A DNA stretch of 64,000 nucleotides, taken from assembly GCA_001949185.1 (NCBI GenBank), contig BDGG01000005.1:1291249-1355248 (forward strand), written 5' to 3'. A program made the translations under genes and the position numbers. The notes below the pieces were generated by a model. That model did not search any database. It was not told where the DNA came from and saw only the letters and a program-made list of their open reading frames with translations. This stretch comes from Ramazzottius varieornatus (Eukaryota; Tardigrada; Eutardigrada; Parachela; Ramazzottiidae). This document shows positions 52,301-63,508 of this stretch, piece after piece; within the stretch, counting starts at the first letter, position 1; each line of letters starts with the position of its first letter.

Positions 52301-54415
52301 GAAATGTAAAAATCCAACTTCATCTCGACGACCACTAACTTCTAGAAAACGTTGGAGTTCACTATACTCGTATATGAAATCTAAAACAGTTTCTTCCCGG
52401 ACAAACTGTCTTTTACCGGCGATACAGTTTTAGTTTGATTGGTGGATACTGTAGGCTGGACCTGTTATACAGTGGAGAAAATGCATCGCTTCCGCTGATC
52501 ACGCGACCTGGCTTCCCGTCGGTCAATGTCATGGTACCACGTGACCACCCGATACGATGCATTTTCTACACTGTAGCTGTGATTGTTGTTTGAGTGGTAT
52601 CGGTTTGATGCTGTTGCGTGGTAAAGCATGGTGTGGCTCTGTCGGGAAGAGGCAACTCAGCAAAAGGCTAGCACGAAGGCGCTCACCTGGAATTACCATT
52701 CTGAATTTTGCAATGTTACAGGAAGCTCAGAACGAAGGGTCGCCGTCAAAGCTGACAAGTCGACGTCGGCAGGGCATTGTTGGCGAAGCTCCGACATCGC
52801 AACTGGTTCGGAAGAGCTCACCGACAGATCAAGATAACCTTAGTCCCCGAAACAATGCTTCTGGTAAGCTGGCGTCCAGCCAGATTAGCGTCTTATTACT
52901 ATGATTAGCTGATCGTCCATTAGAGCGAAGGGCGAATGTAATGTACGCTGCCATCTATACATCGTGTGTTCTTGTAGGAGATTTTGTGGCGTCCCGCTTC
53001 GGCGCTGTCCCGGCGGTGATTGAAACACCGGCTGACGCAAAGCCGTCCAGTGCCTTCGTTGATAACGACGATGAACAGAGTGACGAATCGACGGATAGTT
53101 TCGATGAGTCGGATAGTGACAACGAAACTAGTAAGCCGTTATGTCCGTCGTGAACCAGTCAGTGCATCTTTAACTTCAGTAATCGGAGACATCAAGAAAC
53201 TGGCTTTCTTTCGGTGGATGCCGTTTTCTTTAATCAAGGAAAACTGGCAGTATCTCTGTGAAAATCGACAGGGTTTTCCATGGTCGCCAGGTTGTTGTCT
53301 CGAAATTTCAGATCGAAATTCTTTGGATTTGTGAAATGAAGTTTCGGATTCGGCTGACAGTAACCTTGATGATGTCATTCTGTTTACGTAAAGTTACTCT
53401 TTCGTCGTTACAGCTTGTAATTTGTAGCTGGATTGGGAAAGAAAGTGATGCGGAAGGACTCGCTGGCCATCCATCTGGAAGCAAAGCGGACCGGTCGGAG
53501 ACTGAGTGAAGTACGCGTAGGCCGCGAAGTGGTGCCGGGGAATGAGCGGAAAGCCGAACTCAGTGAAATTGGCAATCGATTACAACGGTACGAATAGACA
53601 TGGAATATCAGATAGCGATGCGGAATATGCGGAATAATGCGATCGCTTACTTCCGATTTATTCGTACCACGCAGTATGATCTTGTCTCTTTTACTTAGTA
53701 ACACCCATTTTTTTTTCAGCAAGCTGAGCTTACGGCCAACTGCGGAAGATCTTGCTCAGCGGAATATTTTGAGAGGTTTCGACAGTTGTGGGATTCGTGG
53801 TTTCGAATACCTGTGTAATGTTTTTTTTTCTGAACCGTTTGAGCAGAAGACGAAAAGTTTGATATGAAAGAGCGGCGCGAAAGCTTGGCACGTAAAGTAA
53901 GTGAATTGTTCTCAATTGACGATGGTAGGGAAACTTATGATGCAGTTGCCTTTTGTTGGGACTGTACGTATTCGCCGGGTGCTGCGGATTTCTTTACCTG
54001 CACGCGTATGTTTTTGACAGTTGAGCTTCCGACCCACCATCGAACAACTCAAGGAGCTGAAGATTATCCGTTTCAATGATTACGTTGAGATGAGTCAAGT
54101 CGAAGAGTGGGACAGGCGGGCTGACAAACCTTGGACACGTCTCACGCCCAAAGATAAGGTAAGAGAATTGCTTGTGTGGGCTCGCACACGTTTGCAGATG
54201 TTTCATGGCTTCATGAGGGGATGAACTGTTTCTTTTGAAAGGCCGCTATCAGAAAAGAACTCAATGATTTCAAGAAGGAGGAAATGGAGGTTCATGAACA
54301 AAGTAAACAGTATACAAGGTATGAAGAAGTAATTCCCAATTTTCGGCACCAGCTAATCGGCTTGAAACATAAATGCCTCAAACCTGACTGCTGTTGTAGA
54401 TTTCACCGACCGTAG
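49354..54415 (+). CDS. PHACTR phosphatase and actin regulator (12 supported exons; 5' end unresolved)
   Basis: PHACTR proteins bind G-actin through RPEL motifs and PP1 through a C-terminal motif. Supported exons: 49354-49722, 51072-51182, 51651-51962, 52059-52102, 52722-52863, 52978-53130, 53428-53587, 53720-53775, 53847-53896, 54021-54158, 54242-54318, 54400-54415 (stop). Phases agree throughout; about 541 aa. Early conserved block [20 protein letters not shown]; Ser/Pro-rich middle; acidic stretch [22 protein letters not shown]-like repeats at [18 protein letters not shown] (degenerate), [19 protein letters not shown] and [19 protein letters not shown]; then the PP1-binding tail [20 protein letters not shown] to RFHRP*. 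A possible first exon is 49100-49223 (ATG, ends in phase at a GTTAAG donor; total 583 aa), but I cannot confirm it. Confidence 0.92.
50849..51005. mobile_element. Inverted-repeat element (MITE family D, about 157 bp, 40-bp arms) in a PHACTR intron
   Basis: The left arm starts TACTGTAGTGATACCAAATT and runs through GCACTCAACCACGTGA. The right arm is its reverse complement with about four mismatches. It sits 66 bp upstream of the PHACTR exon at 51072. Confidence 0.75.
52468..52575. mobile_element. MITE family B, copy 2 (108 bp) in a PHACTR intron
   Basis: Starts TACAGTGGAGAAAATGCATC and ends with the reverse complement of TACAGTGTAGAAAATGCATC. Both arms contain GTGGTCACGTG/TGATCACGCG-like sub-termini. 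TA-CAGTG ends are typical of Tc1/mariner-derived MITEs. Confidence 0.75.
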
Positions 54416-54917
54416 AAAGCGCAGTCTAAGTTGGCTTTGATCTATCATGCACCTCCTATCGACGCGTGCCTTTTGTATCAATAGAAGCTGCCTCTAAATC
54501 GTCAAGACCGCGCACGTTTGACAGTAAGGAGAGTTGTTCCTTCTCGTCGTTTTTCTTTTCCGGTTTACAGTTTGTACGCAGAGTTCTGATGTATTTCCGT
54601 GAACTCGATTTGCAAAGTAAAAATTCTTCTGAAGCATAAAGATGAAGTGAATGTGTTAATTACGGGGATCTATGACGTTCCCTTCCAGCTGTGTAAAACT
54701 GGATTTCTTGGTGAGCGATACCGGAATCCGCTATCTGACGGTCGTGTGAGATGCATAGATCTTCTTAGGCCGAGAGGGCCTTGAAGTTTGTGCGCGTGCC
54801 ATAATCCATGTTTCGGCAAAAGGAATTATGGAAGGTGCTAAAACTGGCTAGCATTTGAACTAACCATCAGATCGGCTCCGAATTTAGATAGTAGATGTAC
54901 AAGTCAATCTGTACTAG

Positions 54918-57782
54918 TCAAAAACGTAAATGAAAGGGTCCCGTGTCTCGTGTCTGCTTGGGTGCAATGGAAGCATCTTCCTGTTGTCCGCCAAAATCTT
55001 CATCACTATCCGTCCACGAGATGCTCTCTTGGTGTGGGAAAAGCTCAGGTCCTTTGCTGTAAAATGGTCTCAGTCTGCTGAGAATCAAAATTGTCGGACC
55101 TTGGAGGAGGAGAGTAAATCCGATGCTAAACCACAGAAAGTTGACGGGAGGTAACAGTGTATCGCAGAACAAATGTGCAATAAGTCGGAAGGCATCGTAA
55201 ACTGGGCGACAGCGTCCCGCGTCTATCTTTAGACAGCGATCTAGGAAGTCGACGTAATCAAGGGTGAAATTATGTAACTGGTCGGTGAACTGCCGAACAA
55301 ACACCTCGGCGTTCATACCACTTGTACCCGTTTGTATAGCTTTTTGCAGGGTATCAGCAGTCCTTAAGACAACCTTTGCTTGATCCAACCAGTCATTTAA
55401 TAAAGGATCAATACTAAGAAGCAAATCTCTGGTGAAGTTCTTCTGGTAAAGAAAGGTTGCGCTTGGACTATCGGGAGTCGCGAGGTAATGCACGTATTGA
55501 CCGTGTAGATTAAAGATTGCCTGACCACTTGTATCTATGCCCGGTAATCTTTGTGAGTAATTCATAACCCAGCCAGTAAAATCGTTGTAGGTGTTATCGT
55601 ACCCCGGATCAAGATAATATAGTGTGTAAGGCTGATAAGGGAGGAGATATTTCCCCGCGTGGATCCAGTAGTCTTCATCCCAGAGCTGGTGATCGTAGTC
55701 ATACGCTTCGGTCGGTGATCCCTCAATTGGCACGATATAGCCAAGAACGCCTAGACCATCGTTGGCGCGTAGCACAGGGCTACTGGCGTTCAATGGTCTA
55801 GAGTGATTTCCTGTGTTGTACCAATACCGAAATTTTTTATAGATATCTCGTATATCTTCCGCGTTGAATTTGTTCTTCGCTGCGTCAAGAAGAACCTGGA
55901 TGGAAGGAAGAATAGCGGGATCGTAAGTTCGTATTTCTGAAGGATTAACACGAAACGCTGATAGCGCTCCCGAAATGTTGAGAAGCTCCAGAGAGGTTCT
56001 TGCGTTTCCTTCCTCCACCACTTGTGACAAGCTTAGAGCACTCCACGCCGATCCATTGAACAGACAACTAGCCAGTATGGAAGCCGCATCCAGACTCTTA
56101 TTGTTGTAGTTTATGTTCATGTCGACGATATTCTTACTGAGTGCGTTGAAACCGGTTCGTAGGTCGCTAAAATTGGCTGCCTCGTTTCGGAGAATGAAAC
56201 ATCCAGCCTTCTCAAGCTGAGTTGCCGTCACCATAAGAACGGTCGTTGCGACCATCAGGGCCCACGAAATCGACTGAATTAGTGTTAAGGCTAGAGTCAA
56301 TATATGTCCCCCGCGGGCCGTAGGTCCATGACGATCGTTTGGTAGTTTATCAGGCTGAAAGTTAGCGGCGCCCCACAACAACCCCGAAATAATCAATACT
56401 GACACAACGACACCCCAGATTGCGACCGCAATGGAAATCAAGAGGAGATATATGTCTACCGGTTGTCCGTGTAACTTCTTGTACTGAAGAAACCATTCGT
56501 CCACTTTATCGGTCAAACCCAAAACTGCGTCCAGGTTCAAAGGATCTGTCGCGTACTGGATAAAATGCCGAAGTTGCTCGAGTTTTGACATCAGTAAGTC
56601 TGTGGCTGTTTTTTGATTTCGCAGGAGCGCGCTGATACTCTTAGTTATACTTTTTGCGGGATGGAAGACCGTGGATACATTTGTGGAAGCAACCAGAACT
56701 GCGTCCTTGAGTTCCGAAAGGTTCACGAACAGGTTTCTGACGACATCACGATTCGAGATAGTCCAGAATGATCCATACAGCGCCCAGCAAGGAAAAATAT
56801 CAAGACAGCCATAAAGTATTATGTCGTCATCGATTCTGCTCAAAGTTTGCAAACCGAGGTCAAGCTGATATACCGAATCCTTTAAAGCATTCATCTGTTC
56901 CGGTACACCGTTGACTAATTCGATGAGCGAATCAGTTTTCAACTGGAAACTACTAATGGCATTAAGTAACTCTGTATATTCTGAGCCTTGTTGCCCATCG
57001 AACTGTCTATCCAGTTGTCCGCCGATCACTGATCCATACGCAGTTAACTCTGTTCGAATCTTTCGCTGTAGCACGTGAAAGTTTCCGACGCAGCTGTGAT
57101 CATCAGCAAACACTTGCTTATTGGTATTCCGCATGAAACTTTTGATGTCGGCTACTACAGCTGGTACCACCTCATCCGAATATCTCCAACCGTGTCGGAA
57201 GTCGAGGGCAGATAAGAAAGTCAGGACACTGGAACCGCACATCAGAATGCAGATGACCATCACCGCCGATCCTAACGACGACAGCAGCTTCTTATGGTTT
57301 CCGGAATCGTACATCCGTCTCATACGATCTGATGACCTTGGCTGGCACAGGTTTCCGACAACACAAAAGAACAAAAGCCACAGCGCATATGCGATGCCCA
57401 ACACAGTCAGAATCAAGATTCCTATAAGGCTCGGCTCGCCAAGTAAGCTGGCCTTGAACCGTCCACTGTACGTGCCCACCATATGCTCGACTTTGAAAGG
57501 TTGTGGTTGAACTAAGCTCATGAATTCGCGCTGTAAGCCGAACCATGAATTCAAATTCAGGATGCCTGTCCGTTCGCGTAGCAGATTACTGTTGTAGGGC
57601 CTTCCATGAGGTGGTAGAAGTCGAAACTCAAGCTGACTGTAGGCAAAACATTCGCTCAAAAAGATATAGTAAACTGCAACCCAACAGGTCAAACAATTTA
57701 CAGTTCGGTGACGACATGAATAACTAGTCGGTAACAAGCAGCGTTCATGATACATGTTTGGAACGTATGCGTAGTGTAACAT
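54918..57782 (-). CDS. Prominin-like five-pass membrane glycoprotein, intronless (954 aa)
   Basis: Prominins (CD133 family) are pentaspan cholesterol-binding glycoproteins of plasma-membrane protrusions. One uninterrupted reading frame. Topology by eye: N-terminal signal (about 30-47, VAVYYIFLSECFAYS); TM1 about 115-140 (LIGILILTVLGIAYALWLLF) followed by a Cys segment; TM2 about 163-190 (AVMVICILMCGSSVLTFL); large extracellular loop 1 (about 195-445); TM3 about 447-477 (VDIYLLLISIAVAIWGVVVS); TM4 about 493-523 (TLALTLIQSISWALMVATTV); extracellular loop 2 with many Asn-X-Ser/Thr sites; TM5 about 887-915 (NFLWFSIGFTLLLQGPTILI); acidic cytosolic tail. Length and topology fit the family (850-870 aa in vertebrates). 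No intron is needed, unlike almost every other gene here. Either Met1 or Met10 could be the start. Confidence 0.85.
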   Translation of the reverse strand: MLHYAYVPNMYHERCLLPTSYSCRHRTVNCLTCWVAVYYIFLSECFAYSQLEFRLLPPHGRPYNSNLLRERTGILNLNSWFGLQREFMSLVQPQPFKVEHMVGTYSGRFKASLLGEPSLIGILILTVLGIAYALWLLFFCVVGNLCQPRSSDRMRRMYDSGNHKKLLSSLGSAVMVICILMCGSSVLTFLSALDFRHGWRYSDEVVPAVVADIKSFMRNTNKQVFADDHSCVGNFHVLQRKIRTELTAYGSVIGGQLDRQFDGQQGSEYTELLNAISSFQLKTDSLIELVNGVPEQMNALKDSVYQLDLGLQTLSRIDDDIILYGCLDIFPCWALYGSFWTISNRDVVRNLFVNLSELKDAVLVASTNVSTVFHPAKSITKSISALLRNQKTATDLLMSKLEQLRHFIQYATDPLNLDAVLGLTDKVDEWFLQYKKLHGQPVDIYLLLISIAVAIWGVVVSVLIISGLLWGAANFQPDKLPNDRHGPTARGGHILTLALTLIQSISWALMVATTVLMVTATQLEKAGCFILRNEAANFSDLRTGFNALSKNIVDMNINYNNKSLDAASILASCLFNGSAWSALSLSQVVEEGNARTSLELLNISGALSAFRVNPSEIRTYDPAILPSIQVLLDAAKNKFNAEDIRDIYKKFRYWYNTGNHSRPLNASSPVLRANDGLGVLGYIVPIEGSPTEAYDYDHQLWDEDYWIHAGKYLLPYQPYTLYYLDPGYDNTYNDFTGWVMNYSQRLPGIDTSGQAIFNLHGQYVHYLATPDSPSATFLYQKNFTRDLLLSIDPLLNDWLDQAKVVLRTADTLQKAIQTGTSGMNAEVFVRQFTDQLHNFTLDYVDFLDRCLKIDAGRCRPVYDAFRLIAHLFCDTLLPPVNFLWFSIGFTLLLQGPTILILSRLRPFYSKGPELFPHQESISWTDSDEDFGGQQEDASIAPKQTRDTGPFHLRF

Positions 57783-58375
57783 ACTTTTGGTGATAGTCCG
57801 ATGACATTATGCCCGACGAGTTTGTACTTCTCCATGCAACGAACTATGGATGCGAATGTTAACGGTTGAAACTCTGTCGGCATCCTAACAATCAGGCTTA
57901 TTGCCTAAGGACGAGATGCGCACCAAAATCGCGCAAAATTGCTCATCTTTGTCGTGGTAACTTTAAGGACTTTTCCGACGAACAAACGTGGATAGAGCAG
58001 TCCTTTATAAACATTTTGAACCGTTCCACAAAATTTTCTGACGATCATCGAATTCATTGTCAAGGTCTGGAGACTCACCCCCAAACCTTGACGAAGAGCG
58101 CCAGCACTGCATGTGGCCTAATGTAGTTCGGTCTGTGTGGGGGCTGTTCACACCAGGCTCAGTTAGCCTGCATTATTCCCTGTGCTCTGTCGTCTCTTGC
58201 TTCCCTCCCTCTACTCAAAACTTAGTCCAATCAACTCCGCCCATTTTCCGACCAAACCGCCAAACTTTGCCAATCGCTTAATGATTATAACACTTGCCAC
58301 ATCGGGCAACTGACTTAAAGAGGTAGACAGAGCCTCATATTGGAGGTGTCGTACCTGGCATAGCCCCATATATCT

Positions 58376-60540
58376 TGCCCACACCGTTCTCGTGATTATG
58401 TACCTATATAAGTACTTTTACAAAGGAGTTGATCGTGCCAAAGTGAAGCGATGCGCAGGACGAAATATCCGAATACCAGAATTCACGATATTTATCAACG
58501 TTGGAAGTTGCTTGGAGGTTTCTCGGTTTCCGGGCGATACGCAGTATACCTTCGGTAGGCAACTACCCGGTGCATGTGCACAAGGGGAATTACGTGGTGT
58601 GTACTAAAGGGTCCCGATGATCCGGCTTTGAACTCAGTCTCACCACGTGAAAGGTACCTCTTGCGCCCAGAAGACGATATATTTGACGACTTGAGATATC
58701 TCCAGTACTACGAGGAGAGAGGCCCAACTTTTCTAACGAGCTTACTTTGCTAAGCCAAATTCTGAAGGTAGCGCTGCCCACTGCGAATCTAGACTACAAC
58801 CAGTTGGCGGCTGAGCAGAAGTTAGCAAAGTTTTGGCCAGTTAACATTCACAGTTCAGTTTAGGCCTTGATTCAGTGATCGGCAAGTCCACCGTGAGATT
58901 CAGATAAATCTGTCAAGGCAATGCGTTTTCGCTCGGAAGTTAGCAAAATTGTAGCCGTTCCGTTTTTGGATGAAAACGGCTGTCTTGCGTCATCTTTAAC
59001 CCTGAGCACACTTTCAGAAATGTGTGATTCCGCTAGGTTCGACACATATGTGCTTTATCTGGCTTGCCTTGTTCTGCCCTCTGCAGAAAGAGTGCTTCCT
59101 AATATCGGATGCCATCTTCGAATGGCTTCCACTCTGGAATCTCTCTCGTCACGATCTTCCAATGTTCCCAACTTCTGTCTGCAGCAGAATGAACCAAGGT
59201 TGTGGGAGATACTTGTGAATTAATTCGGAATTTCAGGACCTGATGGTTTTTGAGCAATTCGTTAGTTAGAAAAGTAGTAACCAGTTTGGCGAGTTAGAAA
59301 AGTTGAGTTTTACTCCTCGTACTAGAAATACATCGTCACGAAAATTAAGCCTTCTGATCCTATCCAGAAAAGGCTTAACGTGTACACTGACCAGGTGAAT
59401 AAAATGCAATCTTTTACGTTTACGAACGACAATTAATCTACATTGCCAGAATGGATCTAAAACGACCTTTGGCCGGGGAAGCGTATGTCCTTTGAGTTTT
59501 ACTGGACCATCATGCAGCAAGAGGACCTCAAAATAGTGGATGGTGTAATGTACAGTAGTTTTGCTAAAACATGTGTGGCACTTGACTTGGTTGCGAAAGA
59601 CGGTGAACCTGATTACTGTGTGCAACACGTCATAACGAACTGTCGCTATCCTGCTCAACTGCGAAGTCTGTTCGTCTTGCTCATTAATGAAGGTGCGCCG
59701 GCAATGGACAACAATCACTTTGACACATTGGCAGCCGATATCTTATTGTGCGGAATTTGACACCGGAACTCGGTTCTGATCAAGTACCTGCAGAAATATT
59801 AGAAAACTTGACCCCCTGGGCAAACGCAACAGCGATCGCGGACTTCATGAGCCTTTGAATAACCACAGAACTTGTCCAAATGCTAACATTGTACAACAGT
59901 CCTCACGACGAGCTGTTTATGTCGCAACGGTTGTTTTAAAATTTGAGTTTGCTTAATCAACGGAAATTAGTCGTGAGTGAGGAAAAATTGCGTTTTTCGA
60001 AAGTCTCGGAAACGGGAGCGGAAATGCGCGAGTTTTGCGGGATAGGTTTGTAGGCAAACTTTGCCTCCTGACTAGGCTGAAATTCATCGTTTTCTCTCTG
60101 GCTAGTCTCTGTCGATATCCCCGACACTAACAGGTATCAAGAAGCCCATACGTGAAACGGTATCTCGCAATGTGAAGCACTGTGCAGACAGAGATCAGCT
60201 GAGAAATGAAAATTTGAAATTTTGAGTCAAGTGTGCAGAGAATAATCCGTTTTCGCTTTCAAGATGAGCTACTCGAGGGCTGCTTATCTTGAAAGCGAAA
60301 CTTCGTAATCCACTTTCAAGATCAACACAATCAACGGAGTTTTACGGCCTGTCGTGAGGAGGACTAATAAACAGACATGCCAGAGGATGTATAACGAAAC
60401 TCTACCCGCTCCCAACCAAGAACAACAGGACTTCATGGATAAGGTCCACCACACACTGAAGGCTTGAACTGATGCATTATTTTCAAACGACCCAGCAAGA
60501 CGTGGAAAACGTACTGTGTTCCATCAAAAGTTTCAGACAA
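58376..60540 (+). mobile_element. Decayed Helitron coding region (Rep/helicase protein fragments)
   Basis: Frame-shifted pieces appear in the order expected of a Helitron RepHel protein. First MYLYKYFYKGVDRAKVK (58395 on), the family's KYLYKYIYKGHDRA motif. Then in another frame RYLSTLEVAWRFLGF ... VGNYPVHVHKGN (about 58485-58600), the EAxWRxxxF ... VxxLPVHLP block. Next RERYLLRPEDDIFDDLRYLQ (about 58645). Then KIVDGVMYSSFAKTCVALDL and PAQLRSLFVLLINEG (about 59530-59700), the DLRTVDGxxxxxFxxAC and PxQLRxLFxxIL blocks. Finally a possible remnant of the helicase N-terminus, NEQQ..FMDK-like, and a ruined Walker A (FSNDPARRGKRTVF, about 60480-60525). Stops and shifts throughout make it dead. Confidence 0.65.
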
Positions 60541-61388
60541 TCACGTGACATGGCAGTAAATGGGTTTCGGCAGCCTAATTTCCGGAATATTGACTAACAA
60601 CACGATTGTTCAGTGAACAGTTCTGAAGTTCTGGCACTCCAGGGGCTTTTCTCGACTGCCGATGAGACAAAATGGAACAAACGTCGAGGGACACGGAGCT
60701 GAAGCCATTTGGGCAACTGACCACTGGTGAAATAGCCACGTCGGGGAGATTCAAAGGGGTTCGAATTTTTGTCCGAAAACATTTTGACGTCAAAATGACG
60801 TCACAAAGTGTAAGACTACACATACAATCGTTTTGACACCAAACCTTCCAGGCTGGGGTGTCCCAGCGGTTAATCACCCCTGAAGTCTCCTGGAATATCT
60901 TCCCAAAAGGGCGAACATTTTTTACCTTTGGGCCACGGCGAGGTACGGCAAAGCTGCCATCAGATGCCCCTGAATATTTTCTCAAACTTCATGTCAGAAA
61001 GCAGTCATTTGGTAGCAAAAATAATGTTCTGGAAATTGGGCCATCGAAACCCAAATATTACAGTAATAATCCTCACTTCTTTAGTACGTCACTGACAAGG
61101 CAGCTTACCAGGCAGTGTGCGGTAAACTTCTACTTTCGCTCTTGAGACTTGAGTGACTTTAGAAAAAAGCCGAAGATGACGCTTTACAACAAGGTAGGTT
61201 GTCACGTGATGTTACGGCGACGTTTGTATTTGCCATCCGCGAAGCACCAACTAGCTCATTTCAGCACATAAAAACCTGCTTTGTGACCTTGCTAAGGAAG
61301 GGAGGATTATCAGTAAAACCGGCGGGGATAGAAAAGGGGGTGTCTCTTCAATCAAAGACACGAAATCGAATCGGAGAAATGTAAGCAG

Positions 61389-61985
61389 CGCCCAGATCGT
61401 TTCACTGGAATGTTGACGTGCTCTGCTACTGGAGATATGCTCCCGGTGAAGATCGTCAGCTTTTCCAAAGTTCCCGTTCTTGTCGTCGAGACGAATGGCT
61501 GGAAGTCAATGTGGAAGAACACGGTTTTCATTACTTTCATAATAAAACCGCGTGGGTCATGAAAGCTACGTTCGGTCCTTGGCTGAACGAGCTGATGATT
61601 AAGCAAGGACGGCATATAATTTTGCTTGCGGATAACTTTGCCGCTTACCAGGCCGGAAGCCGCTGGGACGTTAAGGTGGTATTTCTGACCGCCAATACCA
61701 CTTCCAGACTACAGCCGCTTAAAACGGGCATCATCAAGTCTTTTAAGGACTATTTCAAGCGAAATATGAAATAATATGGCAAAGGCCATGGTGGAAGCTA
61801 TTCTTCAGAAGAAGAGCGGAGTTGAATTCAGTAAATCCACCGAGATTCACGACGCGGCGAAGTCAGTGAAAAAGCCTGTTTCCGCCATTGTGGTATTGGT
61901 GGCAACTTGGAAATTGTCGAAGATCCCGTAGATACTGTGACTAGTGATGAACTTGAGAAAACCATATCTAGCGGGAAATTGTTTT
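61389..61985 (+). mobile_element. Decayed pogo/Tigger-type DDE transposase (IS630-Tc1-mariner superfamily)
   Basis: RPDRFTGMLTCSATGDMLPV in one frame passes by a frameshift near 61530 into TAWVMKATFGPWLNELMIKQ, then HIILLADNFAAYQA, and TANTTSRLQPLKTGIIKSFK (to 61774). After another shift comes CFRHCGIGGNLEIVED (to about 61985). These match the DDE_1 order: ERLTVMLCCNxDG, KAWMxxxxFxxWL, LLLDNxxAH, LPPNTTSxLQPLDxGIIxxFK, CFRxxGF. The second catalytic Asp (in LLADN) is present. At least two frameshifts disable it. The upstream DNA-binding part is not recognisable. Confidence 0.75.
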
Positions 61986-63508
61986 GAATTGACAAATTAA
62001 ACCGGGGTGTCTACAGCTTAACGGGGCGTGATAGTGGTGCCTATAGCATCACCCTTTTCACGATCGAGATGGAATGACCAGGAAGTGAGATACGGAAATT
62101 CAATGGCGGGCCTTGGAATGTACGACAGATGCATGTATCTGAGTCTGGAGATTGCTTGGTGATAACCATGGCTCGGCCATTACCCCCACAAAACCAAAAT
62201 CATGGAAACATTTGTAAGAAATTAACCGTGAGCAAACCCAAAAATTCGGCTCCGTCACCCACTCTTCCGTATTCTGTACTATCTCCAGTCGATTTTGGGT
62301 TAAGATGGATATTATGGTTATTTAGAACTTGTCTGGACAAAACATCAGATATAACAGTATATACAAATTAGGACGAGCGGTCGCCATGGCATCGATTGCT
62401 TTACTCAAAAAAATAACGTTTCTTCCAGGAGACTAAATTGAAATCGACAAATTATCAGGTGCGGAAGTATGACCTGTATTTTCGAACAGCAGCTTCGAAA
62501 ATTTTTTCTCCGTTCTGAAGCCAAGTAATTTATCCCAAACCTTTTTACATATGATGCAGCACTATTTAGCTTTTGAACAACCTCATGGAAACTCAAATGA
62601 AATGTGTTCGTGGAGCAGCAAAATCAGTTTAGCGGCTGCTTTCTGTAAACCCGCCACTTTCTGGAAAACAATACTTTCGAGCGCCCAGATCCTTTTGGAA
62701 ACCTAATCATGCTTGCAAAACATATTCTGATGGTCTCTCTTTCAACAGCACCATCAAATTTTCTCTCAAACTTTTGGCTGCCAAAGTTGTCCGGGGGAAA
62801 CTTGGACACAAGTCCAAACCCTAAACTCTGCCTTGTCGGAGCTGAGTAAGCTCAAGCGCAAAGTGACTTGGACTTAAAATACAGCTCTCCCTGGTGCATT
62901 CATTGAACATCTCACAGGAAGGTTTCAAGGATTCTGTGAAATAGGAAAAATTTAGTTCCGGCTACCTCACTGAAGTAAATCATTTTAAAGATCGTTTTCT
63001 GCACCCGGAAAAATGCGATTTCTTATCTTGGAAAAACCAGAAGTCGCAATGAGATAACTCCTGACTGCTGCCACGGAGAACCAACTAAGTTCAATAGACT
63101 GACACGATTCCCTTCGAAATCGGTCAAGCCAGTGGCTGAAAAGAAATTCGGAAAAACAGGGAAGAAATCTTCCCCCGCTAACTATAAACCTAGCGTTTTT
63201 CCTCCCGTGGGCAAAACACGGACTTGATTCTTGCTGCGGAAAAAAGAAGAGTATTGGTGGACAACCCACCACATAAAGCAGAAGAGAAAAGACAAAGATC
63301 GCACCCGCAAAAAAATTCCAAATGTTTTCCCTCGAAAAGGGAAAAGTCTAACTCCCGCACTTGATACTGGAATGCTTCTTGAATGTCACGCAGTACGTCA
63401 TCATACACGTTAATTGTGTCCGTCGGACGCCAAATTATTTGGTTCGGCTAATCAACAATCCATGATACAATAAACTGCCTTTCAAATGGCCTTTCCCAGT
63501 AAGTCGGT
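61986..63508. other. Between the two pogo relics; no gene seen
   Basis: Only short frames with no family features. Probably transposon debris or flanking DNA. Confidence 0.4.

Noticed and set aside
59266-59718. 150-aa minus-strand frame
   Set aside because: Antisense to the Helitron blocks; the recognisable motifs are on the plus strand.
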